DNA of 64,000 nt from Yponomeuta sedellus. Its lineage: Eukaryota; Arthropoda; Insecta; Lepidoptera; Yponomeutidae. The stretch is from the NCBI GenBank assembly GCA_934045075.1, contig OW203726.1, positions 16,555,988 through 16,619,987 of the forward strand. Direction: 5' to 3'. Of the stretch, positions 13,601 to 19,393 are shown one piece after another. Below the pieces are notes generated by a model that saw only the letters and a program-made list of their open reading frames with translations, did no database searches and was not told the DNA's origin. The first letter of the stretch is position 1; every line of letters begins with the position of its first letter. Made by a program: the position numbers and the translations under genes.

Positions 13601-16600
13601 TTGTTATATTTTTTCGGACATACATTATATTATCGAATATATATTGGCAAGCCAGTGTAAGAATGCCTATTTCTTTAAAACGCTCCCTTAGCGATTCTCC
13701 ACTGTTTAAGTTGTAAATAGCTCTTATTGCTCTTTTTTGCAAGACAAATATGGTTTCTATATCTGCTGCCCGTCCCCATAATAACAAACCATACGACATG
13801 ACACTGTGAAAATAACTAAAATAGACCAGCCTCGCCGTCGACACGTCTGTAAGTTGTCTAATTTTTCTGACTGCAAACGCTGCTGAACTCAACCGACCCG
13901 ACAGTTTTCCAATATGCTGACCCCATTGCAGTTTTGAGTCTATCGTTATACCTAAAAAAAGCGTGGACTCTACCAGCTCTAGCCTCTCACCAGATATTTT
14001 TAAACTCGTGTCAACATTTTTAACATTGGGTAGTGAGAATTTGATGCATTTTGTCTTTTTTGCATTTAGCATCAGATTGTTTATAGTGAACCAGTTTAGA
14101 ATAGTAGATAAAGCATTGTTTACATCGTCTACATTACTTATACCTCTCTTTACTTTAAAAATTAAGGAAGTATCATCTGCAAACAACACTATCTGCGAAA
14201 GCTTTTCTACTAGGTAGGGCAAATCATTTATATATACCAAAAAAAGGAACGGACCCAGTATAGAACCTTGAGGGACTCCTACTTTTACATCAGAACCCGA
14301 GGATTTAACTCTATTAATATCAACCTTTACAGTTCTGTCTGTTAAGTAAGATCGAAGAAGACTTAGTGATTTATTACTTAAACCATATCGGTGCAATTTT
14401 ATGAGAAGTGTTTCGTGGTCAACGCAGTCAAACGCCTTAGAAAGGTCACAGAAAACCCCAATGGCATCCTGCGACTCTTCCCACGCCTCAAAGATATGCT
14501 TTACTAACGCTATGCCTGCTTCCGTCGTTGAGCGGCCTTTTGTAAACCCGAACTGTTTCTTATGGAAGAGCTTATTTAAACTAAAATGAGTTTGCAATTG
14601 ATGTAATATTACTTTCTCAAAAACTTTACTTAGCACCGGCAGTATTGCTATAGGTCTGAAATTATTTGGATCTTCACTATCACCAGTTTTAAACAAGGGT
14701 ACGATTTTACTTAACTTTAATAGATTAGGAAAGGTTCCCTGGTCAACACATTTATTAAAAATCAAAGCAAGGTAAGGTGCTAGAATATTGATTATAGTGG
14801 ATATTAATTTAACCGATAACCCCCACAAATCTTCAGTCTTTTTTAAGTTTAACTCTTTAAATGTTTTGACAATAGTTAAGGTAGTTACATGGGAGAATTG
14901 GAAGTCAACTTTACATGGATTTGTACTTTCCAAAAGTAAGGTATCGGCTAATTGGGAGGAAGAATTTAAGCTAGCCGTTATATGCAGTGGCATGTGTTTA
15001 AAAAAAGTTTGAAATATTTCTGCTATGTCCTTCTTCGAATTAACTAACTTACCTTCGATCTTCAACGCAAATCCCTGGTCCTTAGGTCTCGTTTTACCTG
15101 TTTCTTTGTTAATTACTTGCCAGACTGTTTTTATTTTATTAGTAGACGCCATAATTTTTTTACTTATACTTATCGATTTGGCTGTTAAACAAGTTTGTCT
15201 AAAAGTTTTTGAATATTTTTTTACGTACTCTTTGAACGTCGGATCGTGATTGAATTGTTTTTCTTCATACAATTCATAAAGCCTTTTCCTACTTCTATAT
15301 ATACCTGGCGTTGCCCATTCTGAAAACCCGCTTTTTAACTCTGTAATTTTTTTTACGTTAAAAACAAGTTCAAATTCTTTTGATATGGTTGAAAACAATA
15401 CTTGATATAACGTATTCGGATCATTGTTATCGAAATTCAACGAATTTAACTTTATGTTTATATTTTTTTTAAATAATTCAATCTTTTTCTCTGTTATTGG
15501 CCTACAATTTAATTCATTGCATTTTTTTGCTTCCGGTACTGACGGTAGGACTACCCATAGCCCGCTATGGTCCGACTGTAATTTATGTATGACTTCTTTT
15601 TCTAAATATTCACAATTGCAAAAGACATTATCTATGCAGGTAGCACTAGTAGCAGTTGTCCTAGTGGGTTCTGTAAATAAATTATCTAAATTATATGACC
15701 TGAAAAGGCTTGCGAGTTTAGTTTTAAGTGGACCTTGAACTAAGAAATCTATATTGAAGTCCCCACACACCACTATGCTCTTCGTAGTACTGAATAGGCG
15801 TTTTAAGGCATCCTCCATAAGTAATTCAAATTCATTATAATTTGATTGTGGCGGCCTATAAACACACATAACTATATACCTATCCAATTCCACACACGAT
15901 ATCTCAATTAAACGTTCAACAGATAGACTGACAATATCTTTTCTTTCTTTCATTTTCAAACTACTTTTGACAAAGATCATTGAACCTCCTCTTATTGAGT
16001 GTTGTCGGTTAAAAGTGCTTGCTGCTAAATAGTCTTTTAAAGTAAATGACATATCAGAATGTTTCAGCCAATGTTCTGTTAAACACAAAATATCTACATT
16101 GAAATCTGCTAAAAATAGTTCAATTAAATTGTCTTTGCCGGAAAAACCCTGTATATTTTGTGCAACTAAATTGATACCTAACTTAGGGTTTTCCTTTGTC
16201 TGCACTTTGACGACCCGTATACAACTTTGACGACCTCGGTGGCGCAGCGGCTTAGCACGCTGACTGTGCAACCGAAGGTCTCGGGTTCGATCCCCGGCCG
16301 AGACAAACTAGGAAACGAACTTTTCTATCTTGTCTCGGGTCTTGGATGTTATCTATGTATTTATTGTATTAAATCTATCGTCGAGTTAGCACCTATAACA
16401 CAAGTCATTTAGTTCTACTTAGTATAGGGCTAACGAGATCTGTGTAATATGTCCATGAATATTTATTTATTTTATTTATTTATAACTGTGAACTTTAAAC
16501 ATTTATGTGCCGACTTCTATCGGAGATTGGCAACCACTTCGGCTATCGCTTTTCCAGGATGCCAATACAAACAAGGCACTGGTACTCTGTTCGATTCAAA

Positions 16601-17393
16601 CCCCTGTCTTAAGTATGTATTGTCTTATTTATAGCATACAGGCTGATTACTGCTTGTTCGACGAAGATGAAAGAAACTTGGGATGAAAAAAAACAAATTT
16701 TGTGTAAAGGTTTCGTCTCTGTGATACTTGGCTATTTCTAAAGAATTTGGTTTCTTTTGTATATACCTGATATTCTAAATAGTTATCTGCCGAGAATAAT
16801 GAAATGAAAAATGAAAAAATTTATTTTATTGAGCAGAATAAAACATTGTTTAATTGTAATAAAACAAACGTTCATAACCATACTGTCCCCATTACACATT
16901 ATACCTATTATGCCGGCGCCAGACAGAAGTTCAAACGAGTGATCGCATAAGTGTGCACATGTGTGGCACATTTGTTACTATTGTCACATTAAATGTCCGT
17001 GCCACACATGTGCACACTTATGCGATCACTTGTATGAACTTCTGTCTGGCGCCGGCATTACACGCATAAGAAACCTAAGTGATGTACTCATGAGATTCAC
17101 ACCCAATCCGCAGTGGGCAGTTGTCGTATTTAGGGTCATACTGTCAAAATCGATCTCTTTCTCGCAAATAGGCTGTTTATTTATACACAACGGAGAGAAA
17201 AGTTAATACCTAAGTTAATCCTTGCCTAAGCTTCTCTGATGGGTCAGTCTTTCGTGGATTAAAACAACTTATGATTATAATCCTACTCTACCTAGCTAAA
17301 AGGAAGTAACTTCTCATCGAATTAATTAACGGTTCTTCTTTTCAGGTACTTCGAGTTGCATATACCTTGTTCACTGTCATGAAGGAATCTTAA
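1467..17393 (+). CDS. Odorant receptor, complete 8-exon gene
   Basis: This is an insect olfactory receptor: a seven-transmembrane, inverted-topology ligand-gated channel subunit that works with Orco in olfactory neuron dendrites. Exons 1467-1649, 5392-5521, 6815-7019, 9430-9684, 9767-9866, 10376-10480, 11826-11981 and 17346-17393 all have GT..AG borders. Phases run 0,1,2,2,0,0,0 and give 393 aa, the usual receptor length. Hydrophobic segments fall near residues 40-60, 68-88, 130-150, 175-205, 270-290, 293-320 and 360-390. The C-terminal part shows the family pattern: YLSNW, then FRRLMLIAMLRWGRP, then AAGLIPLSVSSFIT, then VLRVAYTLFTVMKES. The start ATG has A at -3 and directly precedes a typical receptor N-terminus. 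The ligand cannot be told. Some exon borders, especially that of exon 4, rest on phase logic only. Confidence 0.88.
1776..1939 (+). mobile_element. Helitron-like H1 copy, first of three in tandem
   Basis: Starts TCTATAATATAAAAATG and ends GGGTCACCTAA, a diverged CTRR end. A short internal deletion removes the A-rich stretch before AATCGACTGTTAGG. The next copy begins at the next base. Confidence 0.6.
1940..2114 (+). mobile_element. Helitron-like H1 copy, second of three in tandem
   Basis: Abuts its neighbours head to tail with no spacer. It keeps the family words and the terminal CTAG at 2111-2114. Confidence 0.6.
2124..2887. mobile_element. Foldback Tc1/mariner-type element with about 330-bp arms
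   Basis: The arms (about 2124-2443 and 2560-2887) are near-identical inverted copies beginning CAGGGCGTC and bounded by TA on both sides. A TA target duplication and a CAGGG terminus suit the IS630/Tc1/mariner superfamily. The short centre keeps a transposase C-terminal relic. Open frames in the arms are incidental. Confidence 0.65.
2469..2543 (-). pseudogene. C-terminal relic of a DDE transposase
   Basis: The minus strand reads GSGFIKRLAICVRQEGSHFEHLIN and then stop when taken in two pieces (GSGFIKRLAICVRQ, EGSHFEHLIN). A C-terminus with a G-x-HFEHL motif before the stop is common in insect Tc1-like transposases. Only this tail survives, at the centre of the foldback element. Confidence 0.5.
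3443..3656 (+). mobile_element. TA-target MITE, family M1, copy 1
   Basis: Terminal inverted repeats of about 40 bp begin AGTGCGTTCACATTAACTTG, with TA on both flanks. It is 214 bp with no coding capacity. A close copy lies at 20113 and a shorter inverted one at 3681. Confidence 0.75.
3681..3852 (-). mobile_element. TA-target MITE, family M1, copy 2 (inverted, shorter)
   Basis: The same terminal repeats and TA flanks as copy 1, but its interior runs in the opposite direction and lacks about 40 bp around the word AGCCCTCAATCC. It lies 24 bp from copy 1. Confidence 0.72.
3857..4859. other. AT-rich intron DNA of the receptor gene
   Basis: I see no gene, RNA or named element. There is a short imperfect ACTATTATT-type simple repeat near 4645-4695. 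Confidence 0.4.
4860..5165 (-). repeat. Dispersed lepidopteran LINE/SINE 3' tail
   Basis: It contains CCCCACTGCTGGGGCACGGG and CCATACTCCACCACG, shared with 22.83-22.92, 33.48-33.59 and 42.15-42.25 kb. A cropped stem (GAAGAGC ... GCTCTTC) lies near 5040-5070. The open frame across it is not a gene. Confidence 0.55.
5392..5521 (+). CDS. Odorant receptor exon 2
   Basis: Starts after TTTTGTACAG and encodes VFPDMDKIAESLF and the second membrane segment. The last base is the first base of a split Gly codon (phase 1) before GTACGA. Confidence 0.85.
5545..5670 (-). repeat. LINE 3'-UTR tail fragment
   Basis: The minus strand reads GCTGGAAGGAATCTCTTACAG, then AGATAAGCTCGCC, then CATAATAAAG-type sequence. 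This matches in pattern the tails at 26.57, 32.38 and 60.15 kb, so it looks like a 5'-truncated LINE end. Confidence 0.5.
5930..6045 (+). mobile_element. tRNA-derived SINE-C fragment
   Basis: Has a box-B-like GGTTCAAACACC and the downstream words GTCTAAGTCACGTATATCTG and TGTGAAG typical of family C (compare 39.34 kb). The tRNA head is degraded. Confidence 0.45.
6054..6430 (-). pseudogene. 5'-truncated RTE-type LINE, C-terminal piece
   Basis: The minus-strand frame (stop at 6074) encodes about 105 aa, including the words RTKVIDIAQRISELKWQWAGH, GRPPTRWDDDLRK and SLGEGYVQQWTT. This is the familiar C-terminus of insect endonuclease-reverse transcriptases. It is followed by the tail TAGCCTGAAGAAGAAG. 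The reverse transcriptase and endonuclease are missing, as expected for a 5'-truncated insertion. Tails of the same family lie at 10.1, 40.3, 52.7 and 56.4 kb. Confidence 0.7.
6500..6765 (-). mobile_element. tRNA-like repeat, family B
   Basis: On the minus strand a cloverleaf-like stretch (GGCTCAATTGGTAGAGCGC ... GGTTGCGGGTTCGAATCCC) sits in the middle of a repeat of about 300 bp. Conserved flanks lie on both sides (GAATATTGTAAAGAGGTTCG upstream, TTTTTAGCCTCTAAATAGG downstream). Boxes A and B are intact. It is the most abundant family in the window. Confidence 0.7.
6815..7019 (+). CDS. Odorant receptor exon 3
   Basis: Starts after TTCTTTCAG and encodes the first extracellular-side loop and a membrane segment (AVVTCIFFWFIAPFI), then GYFPFSQHKFI. 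It ends phase 2 (GG|GTAAGT). Confidence 0.85.
7098..7370 (-). mobile_element. Family B tRNA-like repeat
   Basis: Near full length, directly followed by a second partial copy in the same orientation. The pair therefore forms a head-to-tail tandem with the copy at 7371. Confidence 0.65.
7371..7485 (-). mobile_element. Family B repeat, truncated tandem copy
   Basis: Contains the tail word AACCCGTGCTAAG, then CTATTCAGAGGC and the box B region, and breaks off inside the tRNA-like part after CCTCTGGCTAGCC. Confidence 0.55.
7903..8153 (-). mobile_element. tRNA-derived SINE, family C
   Basis: The minus strand reads GAGCGGTGGTAGCGGAGCGG, then box B GGGTTCAAACCCCG. The body with CTAAGTTATGTACAT follows, and it ends with AGTGCGGAAATCTCAGG. 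It is full length. Relatives are at 10.9, 36.9 and 39.3 kb. Confidence 0.65.
8424..8956 (+). mobile_element. Deleted PIF/Harbinger DNA transposon
   Basis: Terminal inverted repeats (GAGCGTTTTCACATTATCCG at the left, its imperfect reverse complement at the right) are flanked by TTA on both sides (8421-8423 and 8957-8959). TTA is the target duplication of PIF/Harbinger. At 533 bp it is an internally deleted copy. Confidence 0.75.
8573..8858 (+). pseudogene. N-terminal Harbinger transposase relic
   Basis: The frame from 8664 reads EARYSEGAFYTL, then PRKFFNYFRMSESTFNYLL, which is the helix-turn-helix start of Harbinger-type transposases. An upstream ATG at 8573 (MADYNRKLYLLYLLYL) is out of register. 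The DDE part is deleted after THFRMAV. Confidence 0.6.
9430..9684 (+). CDS. Odorant receptor exon 4
   Basis: The acceptor is CGTTTTCAG at 9421-9429. Chosen because only a phase-2 start joins exon 3, completing Gly as GG|T. It encodes FTFATIYNCLVMFW, GHMTCNCFIAALYSQAYVQL and the following intracellular stretch, ending TG|GTAAGA. The open frame extends upstream of the acceptor, so a longer exon cannot be fully excluded. Confidence 0.75.
9767..9866 (+). CDS. Odorant receptor exon 5
   Basis: Completes Trp and encodes YFKEVQSILSKVVLIQFL and SAGIICMVIFKIST, a membrane segment. It ends phase 0 at ACC|GTAAGT. Confidence 0.85.
10105..10228 (+). repeat. RTE LINE 3' tail
   Basis: Contains CATTAGGGGAGGGCTATGTC, CCAGCAGTGGACTACAT and a terminal (GAA)n run. 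The same end as the 6.05-6.43 kb copy, in the opposite orientation. Confidence 0.6.
10376..10480 (+). CDS. Odorant receptor exon 6
   Basis: Encodes LPILGLDFLYSAIYLSCLLV and ELFIYCYFGSLLNNE, the sixth membrane segment. The acceptor is TTGTTTCAG, the donor GAG|GTAAGC, both phase 0. Confidence 0.87.
10900..11145 (+). mobile_element. tRNA-derived SINE-C copy
   Basis: Degraded head (GGCGGTATTGCAGCAGTAGA), a box-B-like GGGTGCGATTCCCGG and the family tail (GGCTAAGTGCGGAAATCTCA). A 22-bp local palindrome around 11052-11097 repeats AGCTCTGAGGGC-like sequence. Confidence 0.5.
11576..11800 (-). mobile_element. Family B tRNA-like repeat
   Basis: Intact boxes A and B on the minus strand. It lies 25 bp upstream of the exon 7 acceptor, so it supplies most of the 3' end of that intron. 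Confidence 0.65.
11826..11981 (+). CDS. Odorant receptor exon 7
   Basis: Encodes the conserved intracellular block before the last membrane segment: NESMYLSNWVSLSPKFRR, then LMLIAMLRWGRPMEPMAAG and LIPLSVSSFIT. It is phase 0 at both ends (TTTTTGCAG and ACG|GTACAA). Confidence 0.87.
12130..12480 (+). pseudogene. Decayed copy of the 3' half of receptor exon 7
   Basis: Two pieces (12137-12165 and 12416-12450) read MGPIAAGLI and LLSVSSFIA in the exon frame, followed by a GTATAAG donor-like site. Similarity continues into the intron (AAGAAGAAGATATTTCTTTAA against AAGTAGAAGAATTTCTTTAA) and into (GAAC)n repeats beyond. A LINE-tail insertion splits it, and the 5' half of the exon is absent. Confidence 0.6.
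12166..12415 (+). repeat. LINE 3' tail with polyadenylation word and (TC)n
   Basis: Contains TGTCGCAGGCCCAGCCTGCA, AAATAAATG and a closing (TC)n run. It interrupts the exon-7 copy and looks like a 5'-truncated retroposon end. Confidence 0.45.
12786..16226 (-). mobile_element. Nearly full-length APE-RT non-LTR retrotransposon
   Basis: The ORF (13392 to about 16224) is followed on the minus strand by a 3'-UTR of about 600 bp. It ends in a short tandem tail (TTTGAA repeated, 12786-12807). A microsatellite-like 3' end with an APE endonuclease and RT suits the CR1/Jockey group (a Daphne-like element is possible). The 5' end is cut or blocked by a SINE-A in head-to-head orientation. Confidence 0.8.
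13392..16271 (-). CDS. LINE ORF2: APE endonuclease and reverse transcriptase
   Basis: An uninterrupted frame of 959 codons. Residues about 34-250 are an APE-type endonuclease with the expected landmarks in order: AQNIQGF, LTEHWL, CVYRPP, CGDFNIDF and the closing SDHSG. Residues about 490-760 are the reverse transcriptase, with FRPIAILPVLSKVFEK, KKQFGFTKGRSTTEAG, CDLSKAFDCVDHETLL, GVPQGSILGP and the catalytic FADDTS near residue 696. The C-terminal part (LQKRAIRAIYNL) is typical of the CR1/Jockey group. The first 14 residues are antisense SINE-A and do not belong to the element; its own start is missing. The enzyme nicks target DNA and copies its RNA into the nick. The lack of any stop suggests a young copy. 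Confidence 0.85.
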   Translation of the reverse strand: MHSQRAKPLRHRGRQSCIRVVKVQTKENPKLGINLVAQNIQGFSGKDNLIELFLADFNVDILCLTEHWLKHSDMSFTLKDYLAASTFNRQHSIRGGSMIFVKSSLKMKERKDIVSLSVERLIEISCVELDRYIVMCVYRPPQSNYNEFELLMEDALKRLFSTTKSIVVCGDFNIDFLVQGPLKTKLASLFRSYNLDNLFTEPTRTTATSATCIDNVFCNCEYLEKEVIHKLQSDHSGLWVVLPSVPEAKKCNELNCRPITEKKIELFKKNINIKLNSLNFDNNDPNTLYQVLFSTISKEFELVFNVKKITELKSGFSEWATPGIYRSRKRLYELYEEKQFNHDPTFKEYVKKYSKTFRQTCLTAKSISISKKIMASTNKIKTVWQVINKETGKTRPKDQGFALKIEGKLVNSKKDIAEIFQTFFKHMPLHITASLNSSSQLADTLLLESTNPCKVDFQFSHVTTLTIVKTFKELNLKKTEDLWGLSVKLISTIINILAPYLALIFNKCVDQGTFPNLLKLSKIVPLFKTGDSEDPNNFRPIAILPVLSKVFEKVILHQLQTHFSLNKLFHKKQFGFTKGRSTTEAGIALVKHIFEAWEESQDAIGVFCDLSKAFDCVDHETLLIKLHRYGLSNKSLSLLRSYLTDRTVKVDINRVKSSGSDVKVGVPQGSILGPFLFLVYINDLPYLVEKLSQIVLFADDTSLIFKVKRGISNVDDVNNALSTILNWFTINNLMLNAKKTKCIKFSLPNVKNVDTSLKISGERLELVESTLFLGITIDSKLQWGQHIGKLSGRLSSAAFAVRKIRQLTDVSTARLVYFSYFHSVMSYGLLLWGRAADIETIFVLQKRAIRAIYNLNSGESLRERFKEIGILTLACQYIFDNIMYVRKNITMFKLNRDVHNVNTRNRNKVACTKSRLAKVGTSFVGYCVRFYNKIPERVLCLSENKFKTFIKNSLCKKAY
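16227..16490 (+). mobile_element. tRNA-derived SINE, family A
   Basis: Full length, with box A TGGCGCAGCGG and box B GGTTCGATCCCC. The ACTTTGACGACC word occurs twice at its left edge (16204 and 16223). It lies head to head with the LINE and supplies the false N-terminus of the LINE frame. Confidence 0.75.
16911..17057. mobile_element. Palindromic TTA-target MITE
   Basis: Two arms of about 60 bp (TGCCGGCGCCAGACAGAAGT at each end) flank about 25 bp of AT-rich DNA, with TTA on both sides (16908-16910, 17058-17060). The TTA duplication points to a PIF/Harbinger-type parent. Confidence 0.65.
17346..17393 (+). CDS. Odorant receptor exon 8 (terminal)
   Basis: Starts after TTCTTTTCAG in phase 0 and encodes VLRVAYTLFTVMKES before TAA at 17391-17393, the usual short last exon of moth receptors. 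Confidence 0.85.
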   Translation, partial: VLRVAYTLFTVMKES

Positions 17394-17534
17394 TTTCGAT
17401 GTTCATTGACATAGTCACACACATAGTGTATAGATAAAGAAAACTTTATTGCACAACCACAACCTTTTTTTTTTTAATCTTATTTATTTTATAAGCTATA
17501 CATAACCACAACCTTCATTCCACTTTATTCCTAA

Positions 17535-17700
17535 CTAGCTGTGCCCCGCGGTGTTACCCGCGGTTTATCGAATTCCTAATGGGAATAAGATATAAGTATT
17601 ACCGCAGTAAAACGTGTTAATTCAGCTAACTCCATACCTAATTTTATTAAAATCGCTCCAGCCGTTTAGACGTAAATAAGTAACGTGAGTGTGTTAATTC
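17535..17700 (-). mobile_element. Helitron fragment, second type
   Basis: The minus strand ends CCGCGGGTAACACCGCGGGG, then CACAGCTAG. This hairpin plus CTAG is the common 3' end of lepidopteran Helitrons. The 5' limit is uncertain. Confidence 0.5.
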
Positions 17701-18718
17701 CTTAACTTTTGCCTGTATAATATTCCCTATAATATAGTTCAAATGAACGCAAAAACCCGAAAAAAACAGTAATACTTCTTATGTGTCGAATTGTGCACCT
17801 ACTCCTTTTTTGAAGTCAGCTGTACCGGTCAATCAGATTTCTAAAATCAGTTTTTTACCTAAATCTAATACTCAGAAGAATAATAAAAACAAAATGTCTA
17901 CTTCTACTATAAAATACGAATAATATTTTAAATCAATTAAATAATTTATCGTTGTCATAAGTAAATAATATTAATATTTTTGTGTAGCCAGAATCACTCT
18001 CACACTTAAAATGACTAAAACCCATAAATTACAGAGCATAAAAAAGAAATTACATACATTTATACATTAGCTCGAAAGACATAACCTTCCTTCTGGCGTA
18101 GTCGGGTAAATATTATCAGTGAAACTATCTCATATTTCAACACCTTCGAAACCGAACTTTATGGAACAGACACTGCACGTGCTAAATTATGCAAAACCTG
18201 AAAACTTCCTTAGGAAAAGTCCATGGTGTATCTACTTACCTTTACTAAGTAGTAGCCACAAGCAGACAACAGGTGTTGGTTAGCTTGGGCCCATAAATCA
18301 CTCACAACACAGTTGAAACAATGCACAGTTTATTATATATTTATATTTAAAACACATCGTCTAACACACACGATACTTTTATGCGACACAAATCCAAATC
18401 AAAAACACGATATCCAAATCACATTCAGATACGAATGATTTCTACACAGATCGGGAATTTCCTCAGATCATTTTCAGATTCGAGTATTTTTCGCTGATCT
18501 TCATTGTGATTTTGCTAGGTTTTAGGAACATTTTTGACATTAAATGTCAAAAAGTGTCAAATTTTAATAGAGGTTTGAGACCATTTTCTTCCATGACCTT
18601 CATGGACATTTTGAGATTCAGCCAGGTGCATTTTACAAACCTATTTACCCACAAACCGGGGTTGTGTGTTTGCTTTCATTAAAAATTGGCCTAACTTAAA
18701 GGCTGCCATTCACAGGCG

Positions 18719-18863
18719 CACCCATTTGTCCGCAGACAAATCTGCTTGTAAATGTAGTGGTTCTCAGTTCGGTGCGCGGCTCACGGCTCGGCACGGCGCT
18801 CGTCGCTCGACCGCGCGCCGTGTAGTGTGTGGGCGATGACGGATTTGTCTACGAATGGGTACA
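18719..18863. repeat. GC-rich inverted repeat
   Basis: ACCCATTTGTCCGCAGACAAATC near 18721 pairs with GATTTGTCTACGAATGGGT near 18841, enclosing GC-rich DNA. It may be a decayed MITE. Its family is unknown. Confidence 0.4.
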
Positions 18864-19042
18864 GCTTAGGGCTCGGCTCGCGGTGCGTGTAGTGAGTGTT
18901 GGCTTTAGCGAAATTCGCTCCTCTTGTAGTACAAATAATGGGTTCTATACCCTCCTCTCGGTCACAAATGAAACACCAAATTCGTCAATTTGAGCAAGCA
19001 TTTATTAGCTAACTAAATTTTCTATATTCAAGCGGGCCGTTG

Positions 19043-19048
19043 TTTATT
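19043..19048 (-). terminator. Candidate TTLL2 polyadenylation signal
   Basis: AATAAA on the minus strand, about 150 nt past the TTLL2 stop. A second AATAAA lies at 19001-19006. Which one is used cannot be told. Confidence 0.4.
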
Positions 19049-19198
19049 GTGCTATTTTCTGCTCACTTTTTGGACGCTGTTCTAAATCAGGGATATATTA
19101 GTTATATTCCCAAAGGGATTACATCTTAGGTATCAGCTGCATTGAATGTACTACGGGTAAATAAACACAGTATACAACCAGCCGCTCTATTGAACACA

Positions 19199-19393
19199 TC
19201 AGAAAGGGGGCAACCACACTTGTAGGTCTCTCCCGAAGCCAAGTTTGTCGCGCAGTGACGCCTCGAAACTCGCGTCGCGCGACGAATCGCGAGGGTTTCG
19301 CTGGTCGCGGCCTGCTTCTCGCGCCACTTCGCGAGCTGCCTTGATCAGCTTCGACACCTGCGCCACACCTTCGCGGATGTCCTCTATGATTAT
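19199..19393 (-). CDS. TTLL2 coding exon 12 (terminal)
   Basis: Encodes [20 protein letters not shown], a charged helical stretch, and ends DLQVWLPPF and TGA. The acceptor is CCGTCTAG. GC-rich against its flanks. Confidence 0.8.
   Translation of the reverse strand: MIIEDIREGVAQVSKLIKAAREVAREAGRDQRNPRDSSRDASFEASLRDKLGFGRDLQVWLPPF

Larger units (their letters stand above)
17394..19198. other. Convergent intergenic region between receptor and TTLL2
   Basis: About 1.8 kb separates the two stop codons. Besides a Helitron fragment (17535-17700) and a GC-rich inverted repeat (18719-18863) I see only AT-rich sequence. Confidence 0.5.
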
